A stretch of DNA of 64,000 nt from Cyanophora paradoxa. Lineage: Eukaryota; Glaucocystophyceae; Cyanophorales; Cyanophoraceae. The stretch covers positions 1 through 64,000 of the forward strand of contig QPMI01000460.1 of the NCBI GenBank assembly GCA_004431415.1, given 5' to 3'. The translations under genes were made by a program, and so were the position numbers. This document shows, piece after piece, positions 22,313 through 33,071 of this stretch; the stretch's first letter is position 1, and the number at the start of each line of letters is the position of its first letter. A model generated the notes under the pieces. It did no database searches. It had not been told where the DNA came from and saw nothing but the letters and a program-made list of their open reading frames with translations.

Positions 22313-25300
22313 ATGCCAGGATCCTTATTTTTCTGGCCGGTCGCAGAGGGCGACGTCGTCGCGTGGTTCGGCGAGAACCGTAGAGAGGAACTTGGCACTG
22401 TTACAGCCGAGAACCCTGAGCTGCCGGTATCGGCCAAGCTCCTGTATCAGGTGCTTCTAGTCGTTTTGCAACCTTTTTCAAGAGCGAACGCGACGGCCCG
22501 CCCTCGCCAGATCGCGACCGGCCTGCGCACCGATGAAGAGCCCAACGCACTGAGCAAACTGCCCGAGGGCGTTGACTGCGTGCTCGTCGGCTGCAGTGAG
22601 GCCGGCGCCGTCCACACGTACACATGGAAGACCGGCGCGCGCGCCGGCACGCTCCGGCACGGCGCGGAGCAGATTACGTTCGAGTTCGAGTTCGGCGAGC
22701 TGAGCCCCTGCGGCACGGACTACCGCGTGCTAGTCGGCCCGGCGCCGGCGGCCGGCGGTCCCGGCCAGCAGCAGACCGTGCACCGGCTCGCCCAGCTGGC
22801 GGACGTCGCCAGGGACGAGCCGACGTCGACGGCGGTCGTGAACGTCCTACGGGGCGTTACACAGTGGTTCGGCCTGGCACTCCTGCCAGCAGAGTCCCGC
22901 CCAGCCGGGGTCCGGTCTCTCTTCGACCTGTGGCAGATTCTGCCCCCGCATTACACGACAGTGGAGAGCGCGTTTCTCGAGCTCCTCATCGGGGCCGCGC
23001 AGAACGCCGCCGGCGTCGGCGCCCAGCAGCTCGCCAGCGAGCGTCTGAGCGACGCCAATATCCAGCTCGCCCTGGAGAGCCTCTACGCTTTCGCGACGAC
23101 CCCCTCGGCCTTGCTGCGCGGGAGACACTCGCCCGCGGCCGCGTGGTGACGCCGGCGGATATGCTGGCTTTCTCTCCGTCGGCTCTGATGGCGGCCAACG
23201 GCAGCTATTCGGATGTGAGCGGAGGGGTGCGGGGCGACATGACCCTGCTCTTCGAGGTTTCACGGGCGGCCGCGATTCTGGGCGAGGAGCTGCACGAGGC
23301 GGCGCCGGCGTCTTTCCCCCGGGCGGCTAGCTCGGGCACTGGCTCCGGCCAGGGCGCCGAGGGCCCGCAGGAGCAGTTGCAGCTGCAGCAGCATATGCAG
23401 CAGCAGCAGGTGCCGCCGATGCGGATGACCCCGCGCATCCGACCCTCGATTTCCGGAGCCGCTTCGGCACGGCTGGCCCCGGGCCCAGGGGGCCTTGCGG
23501 CGCCCGGCCTGGGCCGCTCTAGCTTCGCGGCCCGGGCCACTGGTGCCAGCTCCGGCACCAGGCTGGTTTGCGGGGTAGGCATTCCCCGCTGCGCCCCTCC
23601 CCTTGGGCAGACAGCTGAGGCCGCATCGCCGCTTCCGCAGCCGGAGCCTCGACTTGGTGCAGTCGAGAGTGGCCTCGGCAACGCGATGCGAGAGGCTCGG
23701 GCCTCGGCGGCCGCGATGCGTGCTCGCATGCAGGTAGGCCCGGTGGCCCATGTCAAGCGACCGCCACCGGTCGCGACAGCGCCAATGACGATTTCTCAGC
23801 CAGATCCCACGGGGCAGGCCCCCCTGCAGTTCCGGCGGGACCCCCCCATCTTCCCCAGCCAGGGCCCCGGGGTACGCTTGCCACACCCGCCTGGCTTACC
23901 GCGGTTAGCCCGCGCCTCGGCCGACCGCCCACCCTCGCCCGTTCAGGCTCCGCCTCCCTCGGATGAGGACATGTACGAGGTCGATGAGTTTGAGGGTGCC
24001 GGCGGCGCCGGCGGCCCAGCGGCGGCCCCCGCCGCGGGCCGGGGCACGCCCAGGCGCAGCAGCACGAGCTCTACGCTGCGGCGAAGACGGACCCCGCTTT
24101 CGCCAAGCTCATCGGCGCGGCACACGGTGGTGTTCATGAGAACATCAAGCGCCAGCCATGGCGCATGGGCGGCCCGCGTCACTTCCTCGCTGGCTCCGGT
24201 TTCGGCCTTCAGGGCAGCGGCACCGTGCCGCAGCTCAAGGCAGGTTCGATCTATCTCGATCGGGCCGCCTGCAACGGCCTCCTCGGCGATTTCAGCCAGC
24301 TGACCGACGCTGCGGCGGAGGAGCGGATCGATCTGGCCCGACAGGCCCAGATCTACGGCTCGTTCATCGGCCACTCGGTCGCGTTCGACTTGTCCAACGG
24401 AGCGTTGGCCAGCGCTGAGCTGCTGCTGGCCAAGGGCTAGACGTGCTGGCGGCTGCCGATGTCGCCCTGCGCGAGCGCGAGGCCCGCCACGAGCCTGGCA
24501 TTCAGCTCCTGCGGCACGATCAGCAGGAGCGGCCTGCCCAGCCGGCGCCGCCAGAGTTTGTTACGCGGGCGCACCTGGAGGATTTCCGGACGCAGCTGAT
24601 TCAGAACGTCACGTTGAGCCAGGCACAGCAGTGCTATCATCTCGCGGCCACGCACTCGCGGGCCGCGGAGCTGCAGCGCCGCCCCATTGAGGTCGATGCC
24701 ACGTCCGGCATGAAGGCCCTGGTGACCGACGCCACAGCGGCGAACACCAAGAAGGGCACCTGCTTCCCCGCCTCGAACACCGCCGGCATGATCGGCGCGG
24801 CGGCAAGCTTCAGCCGTGCCCTCACGGCCGTGATGCGCCCCTCGCCGGCGACGTACGACTTTGTGTACCTCACGAAGGACGGCGCCGCCAATGGCCCCCT
24901 GGCCCCGCATCCATGGATTTCCTTGCGAGCAAGGACGCGGTGCGGGTTGAGGGCGCCATGGCGGCCGCTGGCACGACTACGCTGAACCTCGAGTTCAAGC
25001 CGCATGCCCCGGGAGCTGCGCCGGAGGAGTGGGGTAGGCAACTCTGCCCTGCGGGCGAGCGCGCTATAGCGAGCGGTCGCGCGCCCCCTCCCCTCTTGCC
25101 GCGCGCGGCCTCATACCAGGGCTCCAAACCGACCCCGGCCCCCGCATGGCAGGCACCCTTGGTGGCGAGTACAAGCGGGTGCTGGCAGCGGCCGGCGGCT
25201 CCACCTGCGTGGCCTCCGCCACGGCCGCTGAGTCGGCCCCCCCTGCCGTGCACCCCCGCCCCCCGGCCGCAGCCCCAAGGCCGGTGCCGGGGCAGGAGGA

Positions 25301-25709
25301 CCAGTTCCCGTTCCCCACCAAGCGCCAGCGCCAGCGGACCGTCGGTGCCGCCGCCAATGCTGCCATCGAGCGGGCGGTCTCCCAGGCTCTCATCAGCCAG
25401 GGCCAGCTACGGCAGCAGTTCGGTCCCCTCAGCGGCCCCCAGCAGTTCGCCCCCATGTTTGGCCCGCCGCCGCAGCCGTTCGCGTTCGCCCAGCCCTTCG
25501 CACCGCCCCCCCCGGCCCCGTACTTCATCCCCCAGCAGGGCCCTGCCCCTGGGCAGTACGGAGGCCGCGGTGGCGGTGGGGGTGGCCGCGGGGGGCGAGG
25601 CCGTGGAGGTGGCCAGGGCGGCCAGGGGGGCCATGCCCCGCGGGGCGGCCACGTGCATGGATACGGCGGCGGCCAGCAGGACTACGGAGGCCAGAGCTAC
25701 TACGAGTAG
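22313..25709 (+). CDS. Gag-like region of the retroelement (frame-broken)
   Basis: The reading frame moves at least four times. 22313 to about 23110 reads a non-repetitive domain (VAWFGENRREELGTV, LPEGVDCVLVGCSE). About 23110-24050 continues with VVTPADMLAFSPSALMAANG and a Gln/Pro/Ala-rich linker. About 24060-24440 reads FLAGSGFGLQGSGTVPQLKA and stops. 24443-24905 and 24913-25035 follow. The last block, 25146-25709, ends in an RGG/Gly-rich tail (GGRGGRGRGGGQGG) typical of nucleic-acid-binding Gag C-termini. A possible intron 25034-25150 (GTAGG...GGCAG) would join the last two blocks. Most breaks lie beside C or G runs. Assignment as Gag rests on position and the RGG tail, not on a recognised capsid motif. 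Confidence 0.6.
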
Positions 25710-25954
25710 TTCTAGCAGTTCCCCTGCCTTGGACCCGCGGTCCCGACGGCCGGGCTTGTCACTACCCCCGGCGACACGCCCTCGCCTCGCGCCGCCGACT
25801 TTCCTGCTGTCTCGCTTAGAGGCGGGCAGGGCCGTCGAGCTGCAGTCTTGTTTCCCCCTTGTAGACCTCATCAGCCTCTCCCCTCATGCAGCCCCACAGC
25901 GCTGCCCGCGTGCACCGACAGACGGGGGCCCGGAGCTAGATCGCCTGCGGACAC

Positions 25955-28004
25955 TTGTTAAGGCACATGGGCCGCAGCCCCCATACGATTTTGCACGTCA
26001 CAAAGCCGCGTTTAGGGCGGGGCAGCTGCGCGAGGCGGCCCCGAGTGGCGCCGCCGCTTCCGGGCAGCAGGCATCGAGGTGCCGGCACGCGTGATGCTTT
26101 GGCTGGAACAAGGCTTCAAAATTCCGCTGCTCCGCCCGGCACCCCGGCAACCGCCCGTTGGGACCCAGCCAACGCGGCAACACCGGAGGACATTCCCCCT
26201 TTCTGCGAGCGCAACCGCCCCTCGTGTTTCATCGAGGTCGACGGTGCCAGTGCACGCGAATTCATTGACCGGGACGTCCTCGAGGACGAGTCCATCGGGG
26301 TGATTGACGAAATACACCCCCCCATGTGGCCGCCGCCCGCGCATTACTCGGCGCTGCACGCGGTTCCCAAGAAGGGTGCGGATCGCTTCCGTCGGTGCCT
26401 CGATGCCCGGTGCATCAACGAGTTCATTCACCTCCGCCGTTTTCGGTATCAAACGCTTGATGACGTCCTAGCCATCATTCGGAGCCTCCGAGGCCTCGAT
26501 CTGTACCTCCTTGCGTACGATCTGCGCAAGGGATATTACCACATTGCCCTGGCGCGCATCACGGCCATCGTGCTGGTCTTTGCTTGGACCTTCCTGAATG
26601 GCATCACGCGCGTTTTCTGTTACAACGCCTTGCCCTTCGGCGTCGCGCTCGCGTGTTACGCGTTCACGAAAGTGATGCGGGCTTTTGCCAAGTATTGGGC
26701 TGCCTTGAAGGTCCTCCTGGGCACGTACCTCGACGACGGCCTCTTCATCTGCCGCTCGTTAGAGGAGGCACTTCTGGTGTCCGAACACCTTCGGTGGCTT
26801 GCCCCACTCCTGCGCCTCACCTTTTCGGATAAAGGACATGTCGATGCGCCGACCCGGCTGCTCATTTACCTCGGTCTCGGCATTGATGTCGGACGCGGCG
26901 AGTGCTTCCTCCCGCCCAAGAAGCTCGATAAGCTCCTCGGCGTGCTTGTGCCTCTTGTGGGCAAGGAGGCGGCCCCCGCGCGAATCCTGCAGAGTATTGC
27001 AGGCTCGCTGAATGCAGCCCGGCATGCCGTAGTGGGCGCACGGCTCGTGGCTCGCCCGCTCACGAACGCGGTCGCTCAGGCGGAGACCCTTGGGTCCGGC
27101 AGCGCGGCAGCCGTCCCGCTGAATGCTCTGGCCCGCCGCGCAATCCGCTGGCTGGCAGAGTACCTGCCGCTTGCCCCCCTGCCCCCTTTGGCGACCCGAA
27201 CAGGCGTATCGCTTGTTCACCGATGCGTCCGGCCTGGGTTACTGCGCGGCGCTCGATGCGCGCCCCTGCGCGTCCCCCGATTCGCTGGACGCCGCTCCCT
27301 GCCGCTCGATCTTTGGCACGTGGCCAGAGGACATCCGGGGCGAAGATAACAGCTGGCGCGAACTGCGGGCCGTCGTGATTGCCGCCGCCGAGCTCTTTCC
27401 CCTCGTCCGCGGCTCGCACATCCTCGTGCGCTGCGATAATTCCTCGGCTGTGGCAGCCGCGGTTCGCGGAAGCCTGTCGGAAGGAATGATGGACCTCGCG
27501 TTGCGCCTTTTCGGCCTTTGTGCTCAAGCGGGCGTCACGCTTGATGTGCTGCATATCGCCGGCCGACGCAACGTCCTGGCGGACGCCGGCTCGCGCACTC
27601 GCCGACCTACGCTGCACTGGGGCCTCGCGCGGCGCATTCGCCACTGGTGCGGTGGGACCACCTGGCCACACGTACACGTGGCATCGCGGCACGACGCCCC
27701 GTTTGACGGATCCGCACGCACCCCTGCGCTGTACACCGTCGATGCACGGCTGCGCTCGGAGTTCCTCGCCTGGCTCTGCACGCATGGCAGCGGCTCTGCC
27801 TGGTTGGTCCCGTACCTGCCCGGCACGTCCTCCTGGCTGGCGCTGCAGCTTGCAGCGTCCCAGCGAGGCTGGTTCCTGCAGGCGCTCCCGCAGAGTGGCG
27901 CCTTCCGCGGGACTTGTTCTTTGCGGAGGGCACCGGGGGGCCGGTGGGGTCGGGCTAGGAGCCTCCCCGTGGCCCCTGTACCTCTGCGTCGCGAGCGACG
28001 CTGA
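25955..28004 (+). CDS. Reverse transcriptase-RNase H of the retroelement
   Basis: The RT palm and fingers run from about 26160 to 27190, with HAVPKKGADRFRRCLDAR, YDLRKGYYHIAL, NALPFGVALACYAFTKVM and the catalytic box YLDDG near 26730. RNase H follows in another frame, with LFTDASGLGYCAALDA (27210), WRELRAVVIAAAELF, VRCDNSSAVAAAV (27427) and AGRRNVLADAGSR (27558). The CDN and NVLAD pattern is typical of DIRS-order RNase H. A further block, PALYTVDARLRSEFLAWL, matches the conserved post-RNase H segment of these elements. The RT-to-RNase H shift (near 27190) follows CCCCCCTGCCCCCTTT. The N-terminal part (ARVMLWLEQGFKIPLL, about 26085-26130) is in a third frame, so the true start lies upstream of the nominal one. 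Confidence 0.85.
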
Positions 28005-28295
28005 CTGGGTGCTGGGCCGGCCGCAGGGCGCTTCTTCGCCCCGCACTTCGCCCCCCCACCCGTCCCCGTCGGCGGCTACTGGCCCTACGGCCCCGGCGGC
28101 TACTACCACGCAGCCCTCCCGGCGCCCGCGCCATCGCCGCCGCCGACCGGTCTCCGGACCATCGCCAGCCCAGGACGCAACCCTGGGACTGCCAGCGCCG
28201 GGCGTGCGGACCCAGGCTCCACCGTTGGCGCAGTCGCTGCCCCAACTGGGGCGCCAGCCAGCAGCGCTCCCGTCCCGCAGCCTCGAGCTCGACCC

Positions 28296-29410
28296 GTGGG
28301 CGCCGGCGGCGCCACCGGTGCCCGCACGGCTCACGCCGCACGGCCTGAGCTGAGCGTGCACCCGCCACGGCCGCCCCCCTCACAGCGCGTCCGTTCGCTG
28401 CTGGCGAGTGCCCGGGCGACCCAGGCGGCCTCCATCCAGGGCACAACCCGTGCCAAGTACGACGTCTGGTGGGGCTGGTACCTGGCCTTCTGCGGGGGCG
28501 AGCTCGACCCTGTTGAGTCGGACTCGCTCCTTGCCTTTGCCGCCCACCTAGAGAGTGAGGGCAAGAAGGCAGCGTACCTTGCCAAGATCCTCTCGGGCAT
28601 TCGTTGGCAGCTGGCGGCACGGGGCCTGGAGCCCCCGCCCCCCTCCACGACCCGCCTCTTCCTGCGTGGGGCCGCGCAGCGGAACCCGCAGACGACGCAG
28701 CAGGCTACCCCCTCGAGTCGTCGATGCTCGATGCCTGGCTGCGGTCTCCCGCCCTGGCGTCGAAGCCAGTGGCAGCGGCCCTAGCAGACGTGGCGATGGT
28801 ATTGATCGGCATCGCCTGCCTGCTTCGGAGCGAGCAGGTCCTCCACCTCCGCCACTGCGACGTCGTCGTGCTCATCGGCACCCCGGGTTTCGATTTCTCC
28901 TTCCCGTGGGAGAAGACCAACCCTGACGCCTTGAAGCCGGCACGTGTCGTGCGCGTCCTGGACCCGCCACCGCGGCCCCCCGGGCAGCCCCGCAGCCGCC
29001 TGTGGGACTTCGCCCCCGCCGTCCGGGCCTATCTGGCACGATTCCCGCCCGCGGTCCGGTTGTCCACCGACCTCCTTTTTCGCGGCGCGGACGGCCTCCC
29101 CGTGACGTATGATTACATCAACGGACTCATTAAGGAGGTGGCGGCCGCCTCAGGCGCTCAGGGCAGCTGGACGTCCCACACACTCCGCCGCACGGGTGCC
29201 ACCCTGGCAGCCCTTGGCGGCGCCACGACGCGCGAGCTCCGCGTCCTTGGCGGCTGGTCCCACCGCAGCACCACCGCCGAGCAGTATGTCGATGCCGCAG
29301 TGGTCCTCTCCGGCCGGGGCAGTGCCTACATGACGGCCGGCGCCGGGCTGACCTTACCTCTCGGCGCCGGCCGCGCCGGCGCCGCCAGCGCCGGCGCCCC
29401 GCGCCTGTGA
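28296..29410 (+). CDS. Tyrosine recombinase (integrase) of the retroelement
   Basis: The N-terminal SAM-like core-binding domain (28380-28690) includes TTRAKYDVWWGWYLAFC and AYLAKILSGIRWQLAARG. After a frame shift near a CCCCC run at about 28705 the catalytic domain follows. It has the first Arg in CLLRSEQVLHLRHCDV (28820-28866), a candidate Lys strand in FPWEKTNPD, the HxxR box in SHTLRRTGATLAALGG (29176-29223), then GWSHRSTTAEQY, holding the second His and the nucleophilic Tyr near 29285. The full R-K-HxxR-H-Y set is therefore present. A Gly/Ala-rich tail ends at the stop at 29408-29410. This enzyme would join the circular cDNA to the genome. Confidence 0.88.
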
Positions 29411-29953
29411 TCACGAGCTCGAGCCCGTAACCACGGCCACCGGGCCACTGCAGCTGTATGTGCACATACGCCACAGTACAGCATGCACATACGCACGCGA
29501 TCGTGATCGCAGTGTACATATAGGTGCTCGCGTAGCACTCAGGCCCGTGCCCGGCGCCAGCACTCGCGCTATAGATCTCTGGCCGCCGGGCTGACGGCGA
29601 CTCGATCACGTCACATTTGAATTCTCGCTGCCTGAGGTGTATACGTAAACTTGGGTAGATCTAGCGATAGATAAACCACACGAGGCCAGAGCCCCTCGCT
29701 AGAGTCACGGAGTACTGGCCGGTCAAGATCTCGCGCCCGAGCCGCACTCGAGCTCAGTGAAACGTATATTGCGTACGACTGCTAACTAAATACGTATACG
29801 TGCCCAACTACGCATAAATATACATACATATTAATATTCAGAGTGCTATTGACTGGCCGCCTAGCATATATATATACGTCTGCCAGACAATTTATGTCTA
29901 TCTGTATACAGCGAGAGGTGTGATGCTGGCCCGGGTACCCTGCCTGGCCGGCC

Positions 29954-30525
29954 GGCGGTACAGCGTACCTCCGGCTATCATCCATCATTGCTCAATTATT
30001 GTAGACGTATAGTATGCTTCTTGAGTGCGCGCCAAGAGGGCCGACCAGCCCCGGCCGGGAAACATGCAGTGAGGGAACGGTCACCCCGTTTCTTCCCTCC
30101 TGCCCCGTGCCGGAAAAAAGATCTGGTCGCTTTTCCCTCCTGGCCGCGCAGCGGCACACCGGGGCGATGAGATACTCGCCCCGGGGGCTCGCCTATGCTG
30201 AGCCTGATCACGAGGCGTCGTCCTCTCTTTTCTCCCCGCGCCATTCCCGTGGATCGTGCACGTGCGCGCACGCGCGCCGTGACGTCGATCCCGTGAGTGA
30301 AAGCGATAGGCGCAAATGTTATTGTGTCAACCAATGAGGCCGCACGAGTGAGCGCCCGGCGGCGCTGGCGCAAGCCAGCGCTCGGCAATGACAAGCCGGA
30401 GTTCGCCAAGTAATACGTAATATTAGCGCTCGCTCGTGGCGGCCGACGCGGCCGTGGTTAGATATACGGCAGTGCCCTAAGGGAGGCGGCGCGTGAGCCC
30501 GGCAGCTGGCGCACAGAAGGAGAGA
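29954..30525 (+). repeat. Internal split direct repeat B1
   Basis: This 572-bp repeat starts GGCGGTACAGCGTACCTCCG and ends GCACAGAAGGAGAGA. It matches B2 (31117-31689) except for a four- versus five-C run. Its last base is also the first base of A2. Confidence 0.95.
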
Positions 30526-30674
30526 TAATAGATTACGCTGCAAGGCGTGATCAGTTTCTCTCCGCCGGAGCGCGCTGCCGGGGCCGCGCCCTTACCTCCG
30601 GGGTACAGCCTGCGCACGGCCGCCCACAGTACCCCCACTTTCTTTTCGGCTTCGCGTTAGTTGCAGCTTCGCGG
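30525..30674 (+). repeat. Internal split direct repeat A2
   Basis: It is identical to A1 over 150 bp and directly joined to B1. About 440 bp of unique sequence (30675-31116) without a recognised ORF separates it from B2. Confidence 0.95.
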
Positions 30675-31116
30675 CCCGCCCGCCTCTCCCGGAACTTCGG
30701 AAGCCGCGATCGCGATTAACTGGCCTGGAGCACCGGCAGGTGCCGGGCTATTTTCCGAATTTTTCAACGTTAACCCAACGATACGGTCTAGCTATAAGAA
30801 TTAATCGGGGAGGGGACCCGGAAACTCACGGCCGCAGGTCGGTTCTGGAAATCAATCGGTCTGGATGCTTGGATCCAGGGCCCAACCCCCCTCGTTTTCC
30901 GTTGCTAGGTAGGGCGCGGGGGAGAGAAGCTTTTTCATCAATGGGTGCGGGGCGGCACGCTGGAGGGGCGTGCGCTCTGTTCTGCCTTGGGCGCACCCGG
31001 TCGGGGCGGGGAAACCGTCATGCCCCCGATCCCTTTCTCTTTCCGCTGGGACGAACAGGCGGAGGGGCCGTTCGTTTCCACCGTTTTTACGGCCCCACAT
31101 TCCTATGTGCCGGCCG

Positions 31117-31689
31117 GGCGGTACAGCGTACCTCCGGCTATCATCCATCATTGCTCAATTATTGTAGACGTATAGTATGCTTCTTGAGTGCGCGCCAAGA
31201 GGGCCGACCAGCCCCGGCCGGGAAACATGCAGTGAGGGAACGGTCACCCCGTTTCTTCCCTCCTGCCCCGTGCCGGAAAAAAGATCTGGTCGCTTTTCCC
31301 TCCTGGCCGCGCAGCGGCACACCGGGGCGATGAGATACTCGCCCCGGGGGCTCGCCTATGCTGAGCCTGATCACGAGGCGTCGTCCTCTCTTTTCTCCCC
31401 CGCGCCATTCCCGTGGATCGTGCACGTGCGCGCACGCGCGCCGTGACGTCGATCCCGTGAGTGAAAGCGATAGGCGCAAATGTTATTGTGTCAACCAATG
31501 AGGCCGCACGAGTGAGCGCCCGGCGGCGCTGGCGCAAGCCAGCGCTCGGCAATGACAAGCCGGAGTTCGCCAAGTAATACGTAATATTAGCGCTCGCTCG
31601 TGGCGGCCGACGCGGCCGTGGTTAGATATACGGCAGTGCCCTAAGGGAGGCGGCGCGTGAGCCCGGCAGCTGGCGCACAGAAGGAGAGA
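31117..31689 (+). repeat. Right terminal split direct repeat B2
   Basis: This is the right terminus of the retroelement, ending AGAAGGAGAGA before flanking DNA starting CGTTAACGG. It is 573 bp, with one extra C relative to B1. Confidence 0.95.
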
Positions 31690-31935
31690 CGTTAACGGTG
31701 CGGCCCCGTATGCGGCCCAATAATGCGGGGCGCCGCGCCGGCTGAAATTTCCTGAAAAGCGCATGCATAAGTATACCGTATACGTACCAGGTATATATGG
31801 CGGGCATTGGCGGGCCATCCGGGGATTCCGGGCCCATCCCGGCCATGGCGGCTGCTCAGTGTGGCGTACCCCAGCAACTTGCATGCATATGCTTGCAATT
31901 GCATTTTTTGACGTGATCATTTTTTTTTGAGAGAC

Positions 31936-32200
31936 TACCGTGTAACACTAAATTAACAGCCCGTTAATTAACAGGTTATAAAATCTGGCCCTCCCTTAGG
32001 CGAAATAACAGAGTCCCAAATTAACAGATCATGCAAATTTAGGCTTGTATGAGGCCGTGATTTTGGGGGGTAGATAGTATGCGACCACTGACAGCAGTGA
32101 ATTAGCAGAGGCCCAAATTAACAGACTATGTCAAAATTTCGGTCTGTTAATTTGGGACTCTGTTAATTAAGTGGGTCCAGTATTTATGTGTTACACGGTA
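31936..32200. mobile_element. MITE with TACCGTGTAACAC ends
   Basis: A 265-bp element bounded by TACCGTGTAACAC on the left and its exact reverse complement on the right. If the outermost TA is the duplicated target, the inverted repeat is CCGTGTAACAC. Subterminal inverted AATTAACAG/CTGTTAATT units repeat inside (31950-31975, 32010-32030, 32110-32170). There is no ORF. A second element with the same ends lies at 57912-58127. Confidence 0.82.
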
Positions 32201-33071
32201 CGGTGGGGCGAACCCCCCGTAGGTAGTGATATTAAGGACAACAAAGCAATCACAAATCAAAGATACAGTAAAGTAGCACAAAATACAGAATCAAGAGGGA
32301 TCACGAGAAGGGACAAGATCAGATCTAGAAGAACGCAAAAGATAAGGAGAACGCGTACGAGCACGAGGAGAAGGAGTAGAAGAGCTCAAGGACGTCGACG
32401 CAGAAGTACTAGTCACACTAGAACGACGTGATCATGTGTCGTTATATAATTATCATGAGACTCGGATTCACGAGTCGCCGACTCGACGCCGAGTACTAGT
32501 CGTGAGTCGGACTCGTGACATGACATTGATGATGACAACGGTACCGTAGTAGTACCGGTGACATGCACTGACATCAACATCGCGGCCCCGGCCGCGGCGG
32601 GCCCGGCCGCGGCGCGGGGCCGCCGCGGGCGCCGCGGGGCCCGGCGGGGGCATTTCGAATGCCATGATGATTCCTGCAGCCTGCAGCCTGCAGGCTCAGG
32701 GGCTGCAGGCTGCAGCTGACTCAGTGAGTCCCCCTCGACCTCGAGCTCTGCTGCTGTCTGCTGAATCACAAAATTGAATCACACAGGAGGGTAAAATGCT
32801 GAAATCGAAATGATAGCCTAGTACATCGATTAAAGACGAGCTCGCGAGGCGGAAACTGCGGGTGGAGTGGGCGGCGCGGGAGAGTCGGGCCAGGCGGGCG
32901 GGCCTGGGGGCCGGGAGAAACGATCTGCACTCGCGGCAGCTGCTGGCCGGCCGCCCGGCCGCATCCCCAGATCTAGTCTAGTCTAGAGGGGCCTAGAGCG
33001 TGAAATCGGCTCAAGTCGAGGCCGCGGGCTGAGAGGCAGGCAGGCAGGCAGGGCCGGGGCCTCGAAGTTAG
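32201..33071. other. Noncoding spacer downstream of starch synthase
   Basis: An A-rich stretch (32225-32400) gives way to a GAGTC/GACTC cluster (32455-32520), a GGCC-rich block (32580-32650) and CTGCAG repeats (32685-32720). No gene is recognised. Confidence 0.5.

Larger units (their letters stand above)
21601..31689 (+). mobile_element. Tyrosine-recombinase retrotransposon (Ngaro/PAT-type, split direct repeats)
   Basis: A complete 10,089-bp element with the order A1, gag-like region, RT/RNase H, tyrosine recombinase, B1, A2, B2. A1 (21601-21750) equals A2 (30525-30674) over 150 bp. B1 (29954-30525) equals B2 (31117-31689) except for one extra C in B2. B1 and A2 meet at position 30525 with one shared base. 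That junction is exactly what joining the two outer ends would give, as expected for elements that pass through a circular intermediate and integrate with a tyrosine recombinase instead of a DDE integrase. No target-site duplication is evident, also as expected. The coding region has several frame breaks (see the coding entries). Near-identity of the repeats implies recent insertion. Confidence 0.93.

Noticed and set aside
27123-28004. Retroviral or LTR-type element
   Set aside because: There are no LTRs, no aspartic protease motif and no DDE integrase. A tyrosine recombinase and split repeats are present instead.
27060-28361. 433-residue antisense ORF in the retroelement
   Set aside because: It overlaps the clear RNase H coding sequence on the plus strand and shows no domain.
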